In this document: positions 11,189 through 22,884 of the stretch, piece after piece | Position numbering within the stretch: the stretch's first letter is position 1 | How the letters are laid out: every line of letters starts with the position of its first letter | Assembly (NCBI GenBank): GCA_034770075.1 | Contig: JAVJAP010000027.1 | Coordinates: 124,001-188,000 of the forward strand | Source of the DNA: Aralia elata | Taxonomy: Eukaryota; Streptophyta; Magnoliopsida; Apiales; Araliaceae | Length of the DNA stretch: 64,000 nt | Direction: 5' to 3' | Program-made: the position numbers and the translations under genes | The notes under the pieces: model-generated | The model's input: the letters and a program-made list of their open reading frames with translations, nothing else | Database searches by the model: none | What the model was told of the DNA's origin: nothing

Positions 11189-12990
11189 TGTTAGGTTTGT
11201 ACATAGCGCGAATATGCAATCAAATTACATAAATAGTGCGGAAGCGCGATAAAATCAGATTTTAAAATTTTATACAAACCATCACCATGATCTTTCTTTA
11301 TGCACAATTATTAATTAAACGAAAGAGATGGAGAATAAGAATTATACCCTTGTAGAATTCTAGCTTCCTCAGGTACAAGTTCACCTCCAATTCCTTCGCG
11401 TTCTTCTTGAATTCCACCGATTAAATTCCTTCCTTTGATCAACGTTAGCCACCCAAGTGTTTGGCCTCTAGAGGTGATCCACCAATGAATAATACTTGTT
11501 CAAGAAGATGGGTGTTGGCAAAACCCTAGTTTCTATCTATATAAAAATTGTAAGTACTCTCTACAATTCTTATGCAAGAGTGTGTAACCCTAATCTATGA
11601 TAAGACTTCTCTTATTTATAGATGTAGGAAAACCCTTCCCTAAACTATTTAGGATTAGGGTTTCTATTCTAATTAAACTCCTTTAATTAAATTAAACTCC
11701 TAATCCAATTAGGAATTCATGTGAGAGTACTTCTATTAATTAATTCTCAATCCCTATTAGGAATTAAATAATAGTAATAGTAATAATAATAATAATAAGA
11801 CTCCTCTTATTAATTTATATTTAATATTTCTAAAAATATTAAATAATAAATATTAAGCTATTTAATGTATTCTATCTCCATAGACTAAATTAAATACACT
11901 TAACTTATTATTACAATTATGCCATTTACTTCTTAAATAAATATTTTCCTTTTGCGGTGTGACCCCTTTAGGTTCTCCATATTAAAATCGGTTGTGAATA
12001 AATCAATTAGAACAATTCTAATCTTATTTAAATAAATAAATTAAACTATTTAATTCATTTAAATAAATAATATTTATTCTACAATAAGGGTAAGCCCCCT
12101 TAGCGATCAACGACTTTCCAGATAATCTAGATTTCAACAGTAATCATAAAAGAACCTTTCAGTGCATAGTTACCGTACAATTTCAATCCTTCTACCATAC
12201 AATGTCCCAATTAAATATAAGACATGGAATTACTGTCAAGTCTTATTTTATTTAATTATATGTATTTCGATTCTCAAATGCACAACTCTCATTAATGCAA
12301 ATTAGAAACTCCTTTCTAATTTCATTCTGCTTTGGCCGAAGACTTCTGAGTCGTCATTTATCGAATCACATAGGACATTCTCTCCTTTTACTAGAAGTGG
12401 TAGATTCTTTATTGATCATTCACCTATCTCCATGTATAACTTATTATACCCAATCATACACTTTGATATACCCTAAAGGTCTTAAGGGACATGTCAAAGT
12501 ATAACTCATCATACACAAGATACTATGATGATCTCAAGTCCAAGGATCACTTGTACTACTATCACTAGAGGAATTCCTATTGACAGGCGAGTAAAATTCC
12601 ATTAGGTATTCCTTAGCGAGCCACGTTCAGTGAACTTATTCTCTAATAATCACCTACATACTTGCTTTAGTGTCTCCACACAAATGATTATGAGATCAAT
12701 CATCCTCTTCATAAGAGCAAGCAACGTATGTACTAATCTATCCGGCTAATTCCCTTTTTAGTAATCCAACGATTAGGAACAATTTTAGTTTGTGAGCTAT
12801 CTACAATTTATATATCATTAGCATGATCACCATCATGATTCTAAAAACATTGCTCAAAACTATGGGTTTATCACATTTAATATAACAGCACAGTGTAGAT
12901 AAAGTAAAATGCCTTTAACAAACGAATAAGATTACAAAGTATATGCTACATCATATCAAATATGATTGGCTTGTGTGCATACTACTTTCA
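11189..12990 (-). repeat. Copia-1 5' LTR
   Basis: 1802 bp, close to identical with the 3' LTR. TATA box on the minus strand at 11613-11620. Its right end CA is followed by the TSD AGTCT. Confidence 0.95.
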
Positions 12991-12995
12991 AGTCT

Positions 12996-13661
12996 TCATT
13001 CTAAAAAAAAAAATATTATGCTTATTTACTGCTTCGATGTCTGTCTTGAATGTTGGTTATAATTGAAAATGAAATATAGACAGATATGAGCAAATCTTGA
13101 CTAGTTTATCTTTGTGGCCTTTGTCATTCGAACAAGTAAGCCCGTTGGAGCGTTTCTACGCTTGATGCCCTAAAACCATCTGGTTTGGGAGTCGTCGGTG
13201 GAAAGTTTGCTACATGGGTGACATTGAAAAGCCTAATGAAGATAGACATTGCACAGGTCTAGATGTTAATAAAATATCATCGAGATGGAGCGTAAAACAC
13301 ACTCGGTGATAGTTATAGAATATAGCTAAATGGAATGTTAAAATAGAGGCTAGTGAGCATGAGAGCTGCTAGCAATTTGGGTATTGACTGTTTTATCTTC
13401 TTTTGAGCAATGTAGTTCTAGAATTGAATTGTAATCAGTGTGTGCTCTAACAGTCCAACCTCACACACACACACACTTAAGGGTTAAACATTTGGCAAAA
13501 TTGTTATGAGTTTCATTTCTGATAATCATTTGGTGGAAAGGTTGTTGTTTACTTGTTTTTAAATGTTGAGGCTGGATGTCCTTATCCTGACTGCTCTAGC
13601 GTAGAACTCTTGCATTTGCATTCAAATACTTGTGGCATGGTGTGTTTTTCATTTCCTTTGT
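12996..13661 (+). other. Athila-A 3' untranslated region, continued
   Basis: Non-coding continuation after Copia-1. It contains an A-rich run (13007-13016), one copy of the ATGGAGCGTAAAACACACTC motif (about 13284) that is multimerised in the other Athila remnant (29097-29253), and a short (CA)n run (13464-13477). Confidence 0.7.
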
Positions 13662-13701
13662 TTTGCTTGAGGACAAGCAAAGTCTTAAGTTTGGGGGTAT
13701 T
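13662..13701 (+). promoter_or_regulatory. Hairpin and polypurine tract of Athila-A
   Basis: A perfect 8-bp stem (13662-13669 with 13674-13681) closes the loop AGGA. A few bases later AAGTTTGGGGGTAT directly precedes the LTR start TGATGAG. The tract is the plus-strand primer. A role for the hairpin is inferred. Confidence 0.75.
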
Positions 13702-13885
13702 TGATGAGTGGGTTTTATACCTACGAGTTGGATGCTTTCTAGGCTCAATTCTCGGCTATCTTTAAGCATTTATAGCACCATTTCACTAGTTAATTCATTA
13801 TTGTGCAGGAGGAGGCTCTATGTAGAAAATTGTGGAATTGTGGAACTTTTGGAGCAAAAATGTCAAAGTCCAACAGTAGGCTCCA

Positions 13886-14027
13886 TCGCCGGGGCGACAA
13901 CCCCAGGCTTATTTCAGCGCCGGGGCGATGCCATCGCCGGGGCGACAGTATAAAGGCAATTCCCATCGCCGGGGCGACGTTGTCGCCAGGGCGGCGTCTC
14001 GCAACGTATTTTTGTCGCCGGGGCGAC
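13886..14027 (+). repeat. GC palindrome cluster in the Athila-A LTR
   Basis: TCGCCGGGGCGAC-type units at 13886-13898, 13917-13929, 13934-13946, 13966-13978, 13983-13996 and 14014-14027. Several are exact copies of one another. Confidence 0.9.
13949..13956 (+). promoter_or_regulatory. Athila-A LTR TATA box
   Basis: TATAAAGG sits between two exact copies of the GC palindrome (ending 13946, starting 13966). Confidence 0.6.
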
Positions 14028-15311
14028 AGGTCGGGACAATAAATGAGGCTGGCGTTTGTCACATCTGCTGATAGTGGGGATTCAGTGGAGCAAATTTGGG
14101 AGCACAATGGAAATGGAAGGAGAGAGAGTAATCAGATTATTAGGCATCCAGGGAGTGGAAATAATATCATTCAAGCTTTGCTACATAATTTGGAGGCTAG
14201 GGTTTGAGAGAAAAAGAAGAAGAACAAAGGAACAAAGGGAGTAATTATCTAAATTTCATCCACCCAAGGAGGCTAGGAGCACGAAATAGGAAGCAAGAGC
14301 AACTCAAGAAGAACTACATCACACCAATTCGGGAATCTCATCACAAAAGGGGTGTTTCTTTATATGTTTTGGTTCTTTACTCTTATTTTGTTATTCCAAA
14401 CCATGTACTATAATCAGATTATAATGTTGTTGAAATTGAATATGAGCTAAACTCTTCATTCTAAGATTGCAATGGAACCCAACTTGTAGTTTAAATTGAA
14501 TGCTCTCTCTTTGATTGGTAGTTAGTCATTACATGAATTGGAGTTCATAACCTTTGCTTAAGGATTAATTGCTTTGCCCGTAATTACCTTGGTAACTTAT
14601 ATGGAATTGAGAGAGGAAGTGTAAGTTGAGACCTAGTTATAAATTCATGTGAAAGTTGGATGTTCTTTATGGATAATGTATGAGATTATGTGACGTGAGT
14701 CGTATATATTACTCTTAAGGATTGATAATTTTATTGTATTTAGGATAGACATATACCTAAATGCCACATGTATCCAATTGAGAATCCTTGCTTAATGATT
14801 TCTATTGTGAAAGTTGGTAATTGATAGAATAGTTGATAGGATTTTACGTGACATGTGTCTTATCGATTGTTTTTGATATGAGGTTCTTGCTAGTGTGTAG
14901 AATAGAAATATATCTATACACCACAATAGGAAATACGTATCCGACCATCGAGAGAGGCTTATATATACTTGTGATTTCTCGGATAACAATTCTTATGTTC
15001 TAATTTACCAAACAAGAGAGAGTATGATGTTTAAATGAAGAGTTGGGGGATATTGTAATCTTAGACCTTTTTATCTTGAATTCTATCCGTGTTAGTAAAA
15101 CCTTGTTTTCTAAATTGCTTTTATTTTCGTTTTAATCAACAACAAACACAAACCATATTGTCATTGTTTAAATTGGATTGATTTTACATGCGATTGATAT
15201 TTGGTAATTATTTATCATAATTACTCGTGGGTTCGACACTTTACTTATCTTATATTACTTGTGGACCGCGTATACTTGCGCGTGTTTTATTGATTGCAAA
15301 ATCAAGCATCA

Positions 15312-15801
15312 GTAATTGATGGAGTAGTTAATGAAGTTTTGTGACATACACCTTACTAATTGTTCTTGATATGAGAAACTTGCTAGTGTGTAGAATAGAG
15401 ATATATCTATACACCGTAATGGGGAATACATATTTGACCATCGAGAGAGGCTTAGACATACTTGTGATTTCTCGGGTAACAATCCTTGTGATTTAACTAG
15501 TTGAAAAGAGAGAGTTAGGATATTCAAGTGAAGTGTTGGGAGAAATTGTGATCTTAGACTAATTAATATTAGATTTCATTATATTAAAGCTTTCCATAGT
15601 TCTTTGATTATTTGTTATCTTCATTATTGCAAAACAACAAAAACAATTATCGTTTGTTTAAATAAGATTGAGATGATAAAAGGTTAATACTTGGAAAAGA
15701 CTAGTAATAATTCCTCGTGGGATCGATACTTTACTTACTCTTTATTACTTGTTGACCGCATATACTTGCGCGTAAATTGTCGTTATATTAATCGGACAAC
15801 A
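15312..15801 (+). repeat. Family-B LTR remnant (right part)
   Basis: Matches the terminal part of the family-B LTRs at 17657 and 29969 (reverse there), ending TCGGACAACA. It begins mid-LTR because Athila-A is inserted at GTAAT. The next bases TTGAC are the presumed right TSD in Copia-C. The left part is outside the window. Confidence 0.82.
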
Positions 15802-16059
15802 TTGACAAAACCCTAGTTTCTATCTCTATAGAAATTGCAAATACTCTCTCTCTCCAATTCTTATGGAAGAGTGTGCAACTGTCTAACCCTAAATCATTAT
15901 AAGATTCCTCTTATTTATAGATATAGGGAACCCTACTAAACTATTTAGGATTAGAGTTTTTATTTTAATTAAACTCCTTTAATTAATTAAACTCTTAATC
16001 CAATTAGGAATTTATGAGAGTACTTTTATTAATTAATTTCCAAACCCTTTTAGGAACTA

Positions 16060-16106
<47 letters not shown>

Positions 16107-17243
16107 GACTCATCTTATTAATTTATATTTAATATTTTTAAAATATTAAATAATAAATATTAAGTTATTTAATTTATTCTATCTCTATAGATTAAATTAA
16201 ATACACTTAACTTATTATTACAATTATGTCATTTACTTCTTAAACAAATATTTTTCTTTTTGCGGTGTGACCCTTTAGGTTCTCCATATTAAATCGGTTG
16301 TGAATAAATCAATTAGAACAATTATAATCTTATTTAAATAAATAAATTAAACTATTTAATTTATTTAAATAAATAATATTTATTCTACAATAAGGGTAAG
16401 CCCCCTTAGCGATCAACGACTTTCCAGATAATATAGATTTCAACATTAATCACAAAAGAATCTTTCAGTGCATAGTTACCATACAATTCAATCCTTCTAC
16501 CATACAATGTCCTAATTAAATATAAGACCTGGAATTACTGTCAAGTCTTATTTTATTTAATTATATGTATTTCGATTCTCAAATGAACAACTCTGATAAT
16601 GCAAATTAGAAACTCCTTTCTAATTTCATTCTGCTTTGGCCAAAGACTTCTGAGTCGTCATTTATCAAATCATATAGGATATTCTCTACTTTTACTAGAA
16701 GTGGTAGATTCTTTGTTGATCATTCACCTATCTCCATGTGTAACTTATTATACCCAATCATACCCTTTGATATACCCTAAAGGTCTTAAGGGACATGTCA
16801 AAGTATAACTCATCATACACAAGATACTATGATGATCTCAAGTCCAAGGATCACTTGTACTACGTACTATCACTAGAGGAATTCCTATTGACCGGCGAGT
16901 AAAACTCCATTAGGTATTCCTTAGCGAGCCACGTTCAGTGAACTTATTCTCTAATAAGCACCTACATACTTGCTTTAGTGTCTCCACACAAATGATTATG
17001 AGATCAATCATCCTCTTCATAAGAGCAAGCAACGTATGTACTAATCTATCTGCATTCACTAATCCCCTTTTTATTAATCCATCGATTAGGAACGATTTTA
17101 GTTTGTGGACTATCTAGAATTTAGATCTCATTAGAATGATCACCATCATGATTCTAAAAGCATTGCTTAAAACTATGAGTTTATCACATTTAATATAACA
17201 GCACCATGTAGATAAAGTAAAATGCCTTTAACAAACGAATAAG
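15802..17243 (-). repeat. Copia-C LTR, main remnant (reverse)
   Basis: Homologous to the Copia-1 LTR from its AAAACCCTAG block onward. TATA box on the minus strand at 15912-15919. It carries an expanded ATA run near 16060-16105. The left end lies outside the window, cut by the family-B insertion. The right end is interrupted by Copia-2 and finishes at 28112-28171. Whether it was a solo LTR or a full element is not visible. Confidence 0.88.
16060..16105. repeat. (ATA)n microsatellite
   Basis: About 15 ATA units inside the Copia-C LTR, against a much shorter run at the same place in Copia-1 (11773-11796). Confidence 0.9.
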
Positions 17244-20200
17244 TGAAAGTAGTATGCACACAAGCCAATCATATTTGATATGATGTAGCATATACTTTGT
17301 AATCTTATTCGGTTATTAAAGGCATTTTATATTATCTACGTGGTGCTGTTATATTAAATGTGATAAACCAATAGTTTTGAGCAATGCTTTTAGAATCATG
17401 ATGGGGATCATGCTAATGAGATCTAAATTCTAGATAGCTCACAAACTAAAATCGTTCCTAATCGATGGATTACTCAAAAGGGTATTAGTGAATCCAGATA
17501 GATTAGTACATACGTTGGTTGCTCTTATGAAGAGGATGATTGATCTCATAATCATTTGTGTGGAGACACTAAAGCAAGTATGTAGGTGCTTATTAGAGAA
17601 TAAGTTCACTGAACGTGGCTCGCTAACGAATACCTAATGGAGTTTTACTCGCCTGTTGTTGTCCGATTTGTATATGAACAATTTACGCGCAAGTATACGC
17701 GGTCAACAAGTAATAAAGTGATAAGAGAGAGTTGTCGAACCCACAGGGAATTAACTCTAATGAATGCCCAATGACTAATTCAATATCGACTCGATCTAAA
17801 TCAAACTCTTGGATTTGAGAGATAAATAGAGGTTACAACTAAATTGCATGACATATAAATAAGATAAATAGATAGATAAAGGTCTAAGATTATAATTTTC
17901 CCCATTCAAGCATTTTGTCAAACACTTGGCGTGCAATGCTTTGTTCAAATATCTTAACTCCCCTTTTAGATCAATTAACCACATCGAATTGACATCCGAG
18001 AAATCACAATTACGTAAGAGCCTCTGTCGATGGTCAATTACGAATCTTCCTAATGCGGCATGTAGGTATATGTCTATCCTACACACTATCAAGAGACCAA
18101 TTTCAAGAATAACTAACAAGACACATGTCACTAAATCTCATTAACCACCCTTTCAATTACCAACTTTCACAAAGGAAGTCATTAAGATTAGATTCTCCAT
18201 TGGTTGCACACGGTATCTAGGTATAGGTCTATCCTAAATACTATCAAGTTACCTATTATTGAGGGTAATCAACAAGACACACGTCACTAAATCTTTATTA
18301 ATCACCCACAACAATCTTTAACTTTCGTATGATATCATAACTAGGTCTCAACACTATAATCCGTTTGTCAAGTTCATATAGGTTCCCAAGGTAATTACTA
18401 GCCAAGCAATTAATCCATAAGCATAGGTTATGATAACCAATTCATATGAGCAACAATAATCAAAAGGAAGAGAAAATCAATTCAAATAAAGCAATGGGTT
18501 CAATTACAATCTTAGATTAAAAACTAGTTACATAGAGGAAAAAGAAAAAGAAAGATAAAGGATGGCTTCCCCATTGTTGTTGGATGAAACTCCATTGAAG
18601 CACCTCCATTGAAGCTCCTCCAAGCTTTAGAAGAACCATGGCCAATGGCCATGGCCTCCCTCTTTTTGCTCCAAGCTTCCTCTCTCTCTCTCTCTAAATC
18701 TGATTTTTGGAACTCTAGGATATGTTAAAATGGAGGCTACATGTTGTATTTATAATGCCTTATGCAAAACCCTAGCATTTCCCGAGTTTTGGACCAAAAA
18801 ATTCGCTGAATCAGAAGCGTTTCTCGCCCCGGCGCCAATTTTGGCCTGCATTCCGTCGCCCCGGCGGTATTCTGTACCGCGAGACAATTTCGACGTCTGT
18901 TGGTAAAATGGTCATAACTTCTTCGTCCGAACTCGGATTAAGGCGATTAAGGAGGCTGTGGAAAGCTAATAAGTAGCTCTACAACTTCCATAACTGGAGC
19001 TCGATGAGATAATTGCCGGAGAAAGGATCAAATTGGCCTGGAAGCAGCTGCTACATAAAATTCATGCAAAATCCGATGGTAAAATGACCATAACTCTCTC
19101 ATACAAACTTCAAATTGGATGATTCCGGATGTTCTGGAAAGCTAAGATCAAAATCTACAACGTTCGTTCTTTGAGTTTTGAGAGATTCGGATTGCATCAT
19201 GGGTCAAATGGAGAAACAAGCAGCGGGAATGCTAGATTCAAGCCAAAAACGCATCGATCCAAGGGGCCTTTATTTCAATACCTACAAAACAACGTAAAAA
19301 CACATAAAAGTACACAAATACATATAAAAGTAATACAAAACTACATTACACAACAATAAGATGAAAACACATAAAACCAAACGAAATAACTAAAGACTTA
19401 CAAATTATTAAGGCTAAAAGTACCCAATTTGTGTATATAAAACACACTCATCACCTGTCAATAGGAATTCCTCTAGTGATAGTAGTACAAGTGATCCTTG
19501 AACTTGAGATCATCATAGTATCTTGTGTATGATGAGTTATACTTTGACATGTCCCTTAAGACCTTTAGGGTATATCAAAGGGTATGATTGGGTATAATAA
19601 GTTGTACATGGAGATAGGTGAATGATCAACAAATAATCTACCACTTCTAGTAAAAGGAGAGAATGTCCTATGTGATTCGATAAATGATGACTCAGAAGTC
19701 TTTGGCCAAAGCAGAATGAAATTAGAAAGGAGTTTCTAATTTACATTATCAAAGTTGTGCATTTGAGAATCGAAATACATATAATTAAATAAAATAAGAC
19801 TTGACAGTAATTCCATGTCTTATATTTAATTAGGACATTGTATGGTAGAAGGATTGAATTGTACGGTAACTATTCACTGAAAGGTTCTTTTGTGATTAAT
19901 GTTGAAATCTATATTATCTGAAAAGTCGTTGATCGCTAAGGGGGCTTACCCTTATTGTAGAATAAATATTATTTATTTAAATGAATTAAATAGTTTAATT
20001 TATTTATTTAAATAAGATTAGAATTGTTCTAATTGATTTATTCACAACCAGTTTAATATGGAGAACCTAAAGGGTCACACCGCAAAAGGAAAATATTTAT
20101 TTAAGAAGTAAATGACATAATCGTAATAATAAGTTAAGTGTATTTAATTTAATCTATGGAGATAGAATAAATTAAATAGCTTAATATTTATTATTTAATA

Positions 20201-20841
20201 TTTTGGAAATATTAAATATAAATTAATAAGAGGAGTCTTATTATTATTATTACTATTACTATTATTTAATTCCTAATAGGGATTGGGAATTAATTAATAG
20301 AAGTACTCTCTCATGAATTCCTAATTGGATTAGGAGTTCAATTAATTAAAGGAGTTTAATTAAAATAAAAACTCTAATCCTAAATAGTTTAGGAAGGTTC
20401 CCTATATCTATAAATAAGAGGAGTCTTATCATGATTTAGGGTTAGACAATTTACACACTCTTCCATGAGAATTGGAGAGAGAGAGTACTTGTAATTTCTA
20501 TAGAGATAGAAACTAGGGTTTTGCCAACACCCATCTTCTTGAACAACTATTATTCCTTGGTGGATCACCTCTAGAGGCCAAACACTTGGGTGGCTAACGT
20601 TGATCAAAGGAAGGAATCTCATTGGTGAAATTCAGGGAGAACGCGAAGGATTTGGAGGTGAACTCGTACCTGTGGAAGCATGGTTCTACAAGGGTATGAT
20701 TCTCATACTTTATCTCTTTCGTTTAATTGATAATTGAGCACATGGATGATTTGTATGAAAAATTTTAAAATCCAATTTTATCGCGCTTCCGCACTATTTA
20801 TGTAATTTGATTACATGTTCGCGCTATGTACAAACCTAACA
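17244..20841 (+). repeat. Copia-2 5' LTR, split by a solo LTR
   Basis: The copia LTR segments are 17244-17656 and 19454-20841 (TSD CCTGT counted twice). TATA box TATAAATA at 20409-20416. It ends CCTAACA directly before the PBS. Confidence 0.93.
17657..19453 (-). mobile_element. Solo family-B LTR 1
   Basis: 1797 bp in reverse orientation, from TGTTGTCCGA to ACTCATCA on the plus strand, flanked by a perfect TSD CCTGT (17652-17656 and 19454-19458). No internal region is present, so it is a solo LTR left by LTR-LTR recombination. TATA box on the minus strand at 18745-18756 (TTATAAATAC). GC palindromes lie at 18824-18836 and 18856-18867, upstream of the TATA. Two copies of a GGAAAGCTAA...CTACAAC module are at about 18960 and 19137. 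Lineage is probably Athila-like from similarity to the Athila-A LTR. Confidence 0.92.
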
Positions 20842-20842
20842 G

Positions 20843-20855
20843 TGGTATCAGAGCC
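20843..20855 (+). promoter_or_regulatory. Copia-2 primer binding site
   Basis: TGGTATCAGAGCC, the usual initiator tRNA-Met complement of plant copia elements, one base after the LTR. Confidence 0.93.
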
Positions 20856-20956
20856 TAACCTTGTGCTAATTATCGATTATTATAATTCTATGTATGTATG
20901 GGTATGCGATTGGATCGATTTTCTGGGCAAAGAAAAAAATTTCGAACTCTGCTACG

Positions 20957-21075
20957 CGGCGCGGCCGCGCCGTTTCCAGTTCATTCTGGAGCGCGGCCGC
21001 GCCAGAACCCAAAAACGTTTCTGGGGGTGCAGCGCGGCCGCGCCGCTCCTAGTTCATTTTGGAGCGCGGTCGCGC
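20957..21075. repeat. NotI-type GC palindrome block in the copia leader
   Basis: A perfect 16-bp palindrome CGGCGCGGCCGCGCCG at 20957-20972, then GCGCGGCCGCGC at 20991-21002 and 21032-21043, and a one-mismatch copy at 21064-21075. Between units 1 and 2 TCCAG/CTGGA arms can pair, so the block can fold into larger hairpins. The same block lies in the Copia-D leader (41375-41500). Confidence 0.93.
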
Positions 21076-22133
21076 CGGTCTGCAGATTTTGAAAATTTTA
21101 TTTTATTTTATTTTGATTTTATTTATTTTCAATTAAGATAAAAGGTTTATTTTGAATTGAAATATAATTAAAATTAAAAGTTTTATTTTAACTTGGAATG
21201 AGATTCCACGTTAACTAGAATAAAGGAGTTTATTCTATTTTGGAATAGGATTCCATGTTTTCTAGAATAAAGGAGTTTATTCACATATGGAATAGGATTC
21301 CATGTTTCCTTAAAAATAAAGATGTTTATTTTGATAAGGAATAGGATTCAACATATTTTATTTTCCAACAATTTTAAGTTAAAATAAAAGAGTTTGTTTT
21401 GAACTTGAAATTGGATTCCATGTTAATTGAAATAAAAGAGTTTATTTTGATTTGGAATTTGATTAAAAATAAAGGAGTTTATTATGATTTAAATTTTGAT
21501 TAAAATAAAGGAAGTTTATTTTTATTTCAAAATTGGATTTCTAGTAAACTTTTAATTGCCCATTAAATGATATCAATGCATATATGGAATGGTTTTATTA
21601 TTCATGAGATGAATGTTATTTATTGATACATATGGAGATATGTATGATAATAAATAAGGATTGATTATGGACTACTGACCAATGTGTGATTGGTTTTATT
21701 TTAGTGGATGCTTGAATGAATGGGTTTTTATAAATGGGGTCTGCGTACCTCCTCTTCTCTAGTTTTTCTTGATGTAAATTCTATCTTCCTCCTATGTACC
21801 TCCCCTTGACTGCTGATCAAGGTTTCTATTTAGTGTAAATAGTTTTTGTAATAGGTTTAGTTAGAATTACTTGAAGAATTGGAGACAAAGGAGCAAGGAG
21901 CGCTTGAAGACCTGTTTGTAATGGAGCCCGGGTTTAAATGTAATAGTTATATTTAAATTTTGTTCTTGCACCCTAGGTTTGACCTTTTGGTTCACTTGGT
22001 GGCTCTAGTGAACTAAACTAGAATAAAAGTCCATAATCAATCCGGGTAGAATATAGTATTCTATATGTGCATGCTTACTATGTATATATTATATATTATA
22101 CAACATGCTTCGCATGTTTAATAATATGACGCG

Positions 22134-22170
<37 letters not shown>

Positions 22171-22315
22171 CATGCGCGCTAAACAAGATGAGACTAATAA
22201 TAATAAACCCGTCAAACAAATCATATTAAGTCCTAAGCGTTCAAAGATATTTGGAATATCGAACGTCGCCTTCTAGCATGGTAAAGCAATAGAGTATTAA
22301 ATGTTTAATATGAGT

Positions 22316-22608
22316 TTGTTGTGTCACCACAAGGCAAGTATTAAATATTTAAGATATTGCATTATCACATTTGATGCTTATACATAGACTGAACGATGCT
22401 GTTTTGTTGTGTCACCACAAGGACAGTGTTTTCCTTTCGAATATATGGAAGTGCTAGGTTGGACTTAACTTGGATAATTTTGATTCGGATGTGTCACCAC
22501 TTGATCAAAATAATCTAAGAGGCAAAATACAAGGAGTTACATAGTGATGTAATTGACAATAGTTGTCTACCTATTTATTTATATATCGTTTGTTGTGTCA
22601 CCACAAGG
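22316..22608 (+). repeat. Four spaced copies of TTGTGTCACCACAAGG in the Copia-2 leader
   Basis: TTGTTGTGTCACCACAAGG is exact at 22316-22334, 22404-22422 and 22590-22608. A shorter variant GTGTCACCACTTG lies near 22491. Spacing is 84-102 bp. Confidence 0.88.
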
Positions 22609-22884
22609 CTATATACATTTGAAATGGGATCCTTATTCTTACTAGCAAATCTTTAATTAGAATTGCCTAACTATATAATGAGGGTAATATAGTTTGATAA
22701 AAATGGTGAGATACCAATTTAAAATAAAGACCTAATTTATTTTGATAATTAATTAAGAAATGAATGTATGCTAAAATGTTGTTAAATTACAAATTCATTT
22801 ATAGAATTTTACGATGTCTAATTCACTATCACTGCATAGCATATTAGATGCTAATTAACCGGACCAAATTAAACGGACTGGTTA

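Larger units (their letters stand above)
3874..12990 (-). mobile_element. Copia-1: complete but defective Ty1/copia retrotransposon
   Basis: 9117 bp in reverse orientation, bounded by two 1802-bp LTRs (3874-5675 and 11189-12990) and by a perfect 5-bp TSD AGTCT (3869-3873 and 12991-12995). Read on the minus strand the LTR runs TGAAAGTAG...CCTAACA. The PBS (11174-11187) and PPT (5676-5690) are in the expected places. In about the first 480 bp of LTR I count 8 differences between the copies, so insertion is fairly recent. The coding region is degenerate. Inserted into the 3' region of Athila-A. Confidence 0.95.
1..15311 (+). mobile_element. Athila-A: Ty3/gypsy Athila-like retrotransposon, 3' part
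   Basis: Only the 3' part is in the window. The order is integrase end (2-892), spacer with GC palindromes, an extra ORF (2130-3218), a long 3' untranslated stretch, a polypurine tract (about 13687-13701) and the 3' LTR (13702-15311). pol followed by a separate downstream ORF is the layout known for Athila-type elements. The element is interrupted by Copia-1 (3874-12990). The base after the LTR starts GTAAT, the presumed right TSD; its left partner is outside the window. It is inserted in a family-B LTR, whose remainder follows at 15312. Lineage is inferred from integrase sequence style and layout. Confidence 0.85.
13702..15311 (+). repeat. Athila-A 3' LTR
   Basis: 1610 bp from TGATGAGTGG to AAGCATCA, with inverted ends TGATG/CATCA. 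It carries GC palindromes around a TATA box and shares its second half (about 14800-15280) with family-B LTRs, including the near-terminal CTTGCGCG stretch. It contains no gene. Confidence 0.88.
20856..22884 (+). other. Copia-2 5' leader
   Basis: About 2 kb of non-coding leader containing the GCGCGGCCGCGC palindromes (20957-21075), a decayed repeat field with AAAGGAGTTTATT (21120-21540), a (TA)n run (about 22139-22166) and four spaced TTGTGTCACCACAAGG copies (22316-22608). Confidence 0.8.

Noticed and set aside
13708..14107. Open frames on both strands through the Athila-A LTR palindromes
   Set aside because: The GC-rich palindromes lack stops in several frames. No homology or start context.
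17657..19453. Considered as a complete small retroelement or MITE
   Set aside because: It has TG...CA ends, TATA, a 5-bp TSD and full homology to LTR sequence only, so it is a solo LTR.
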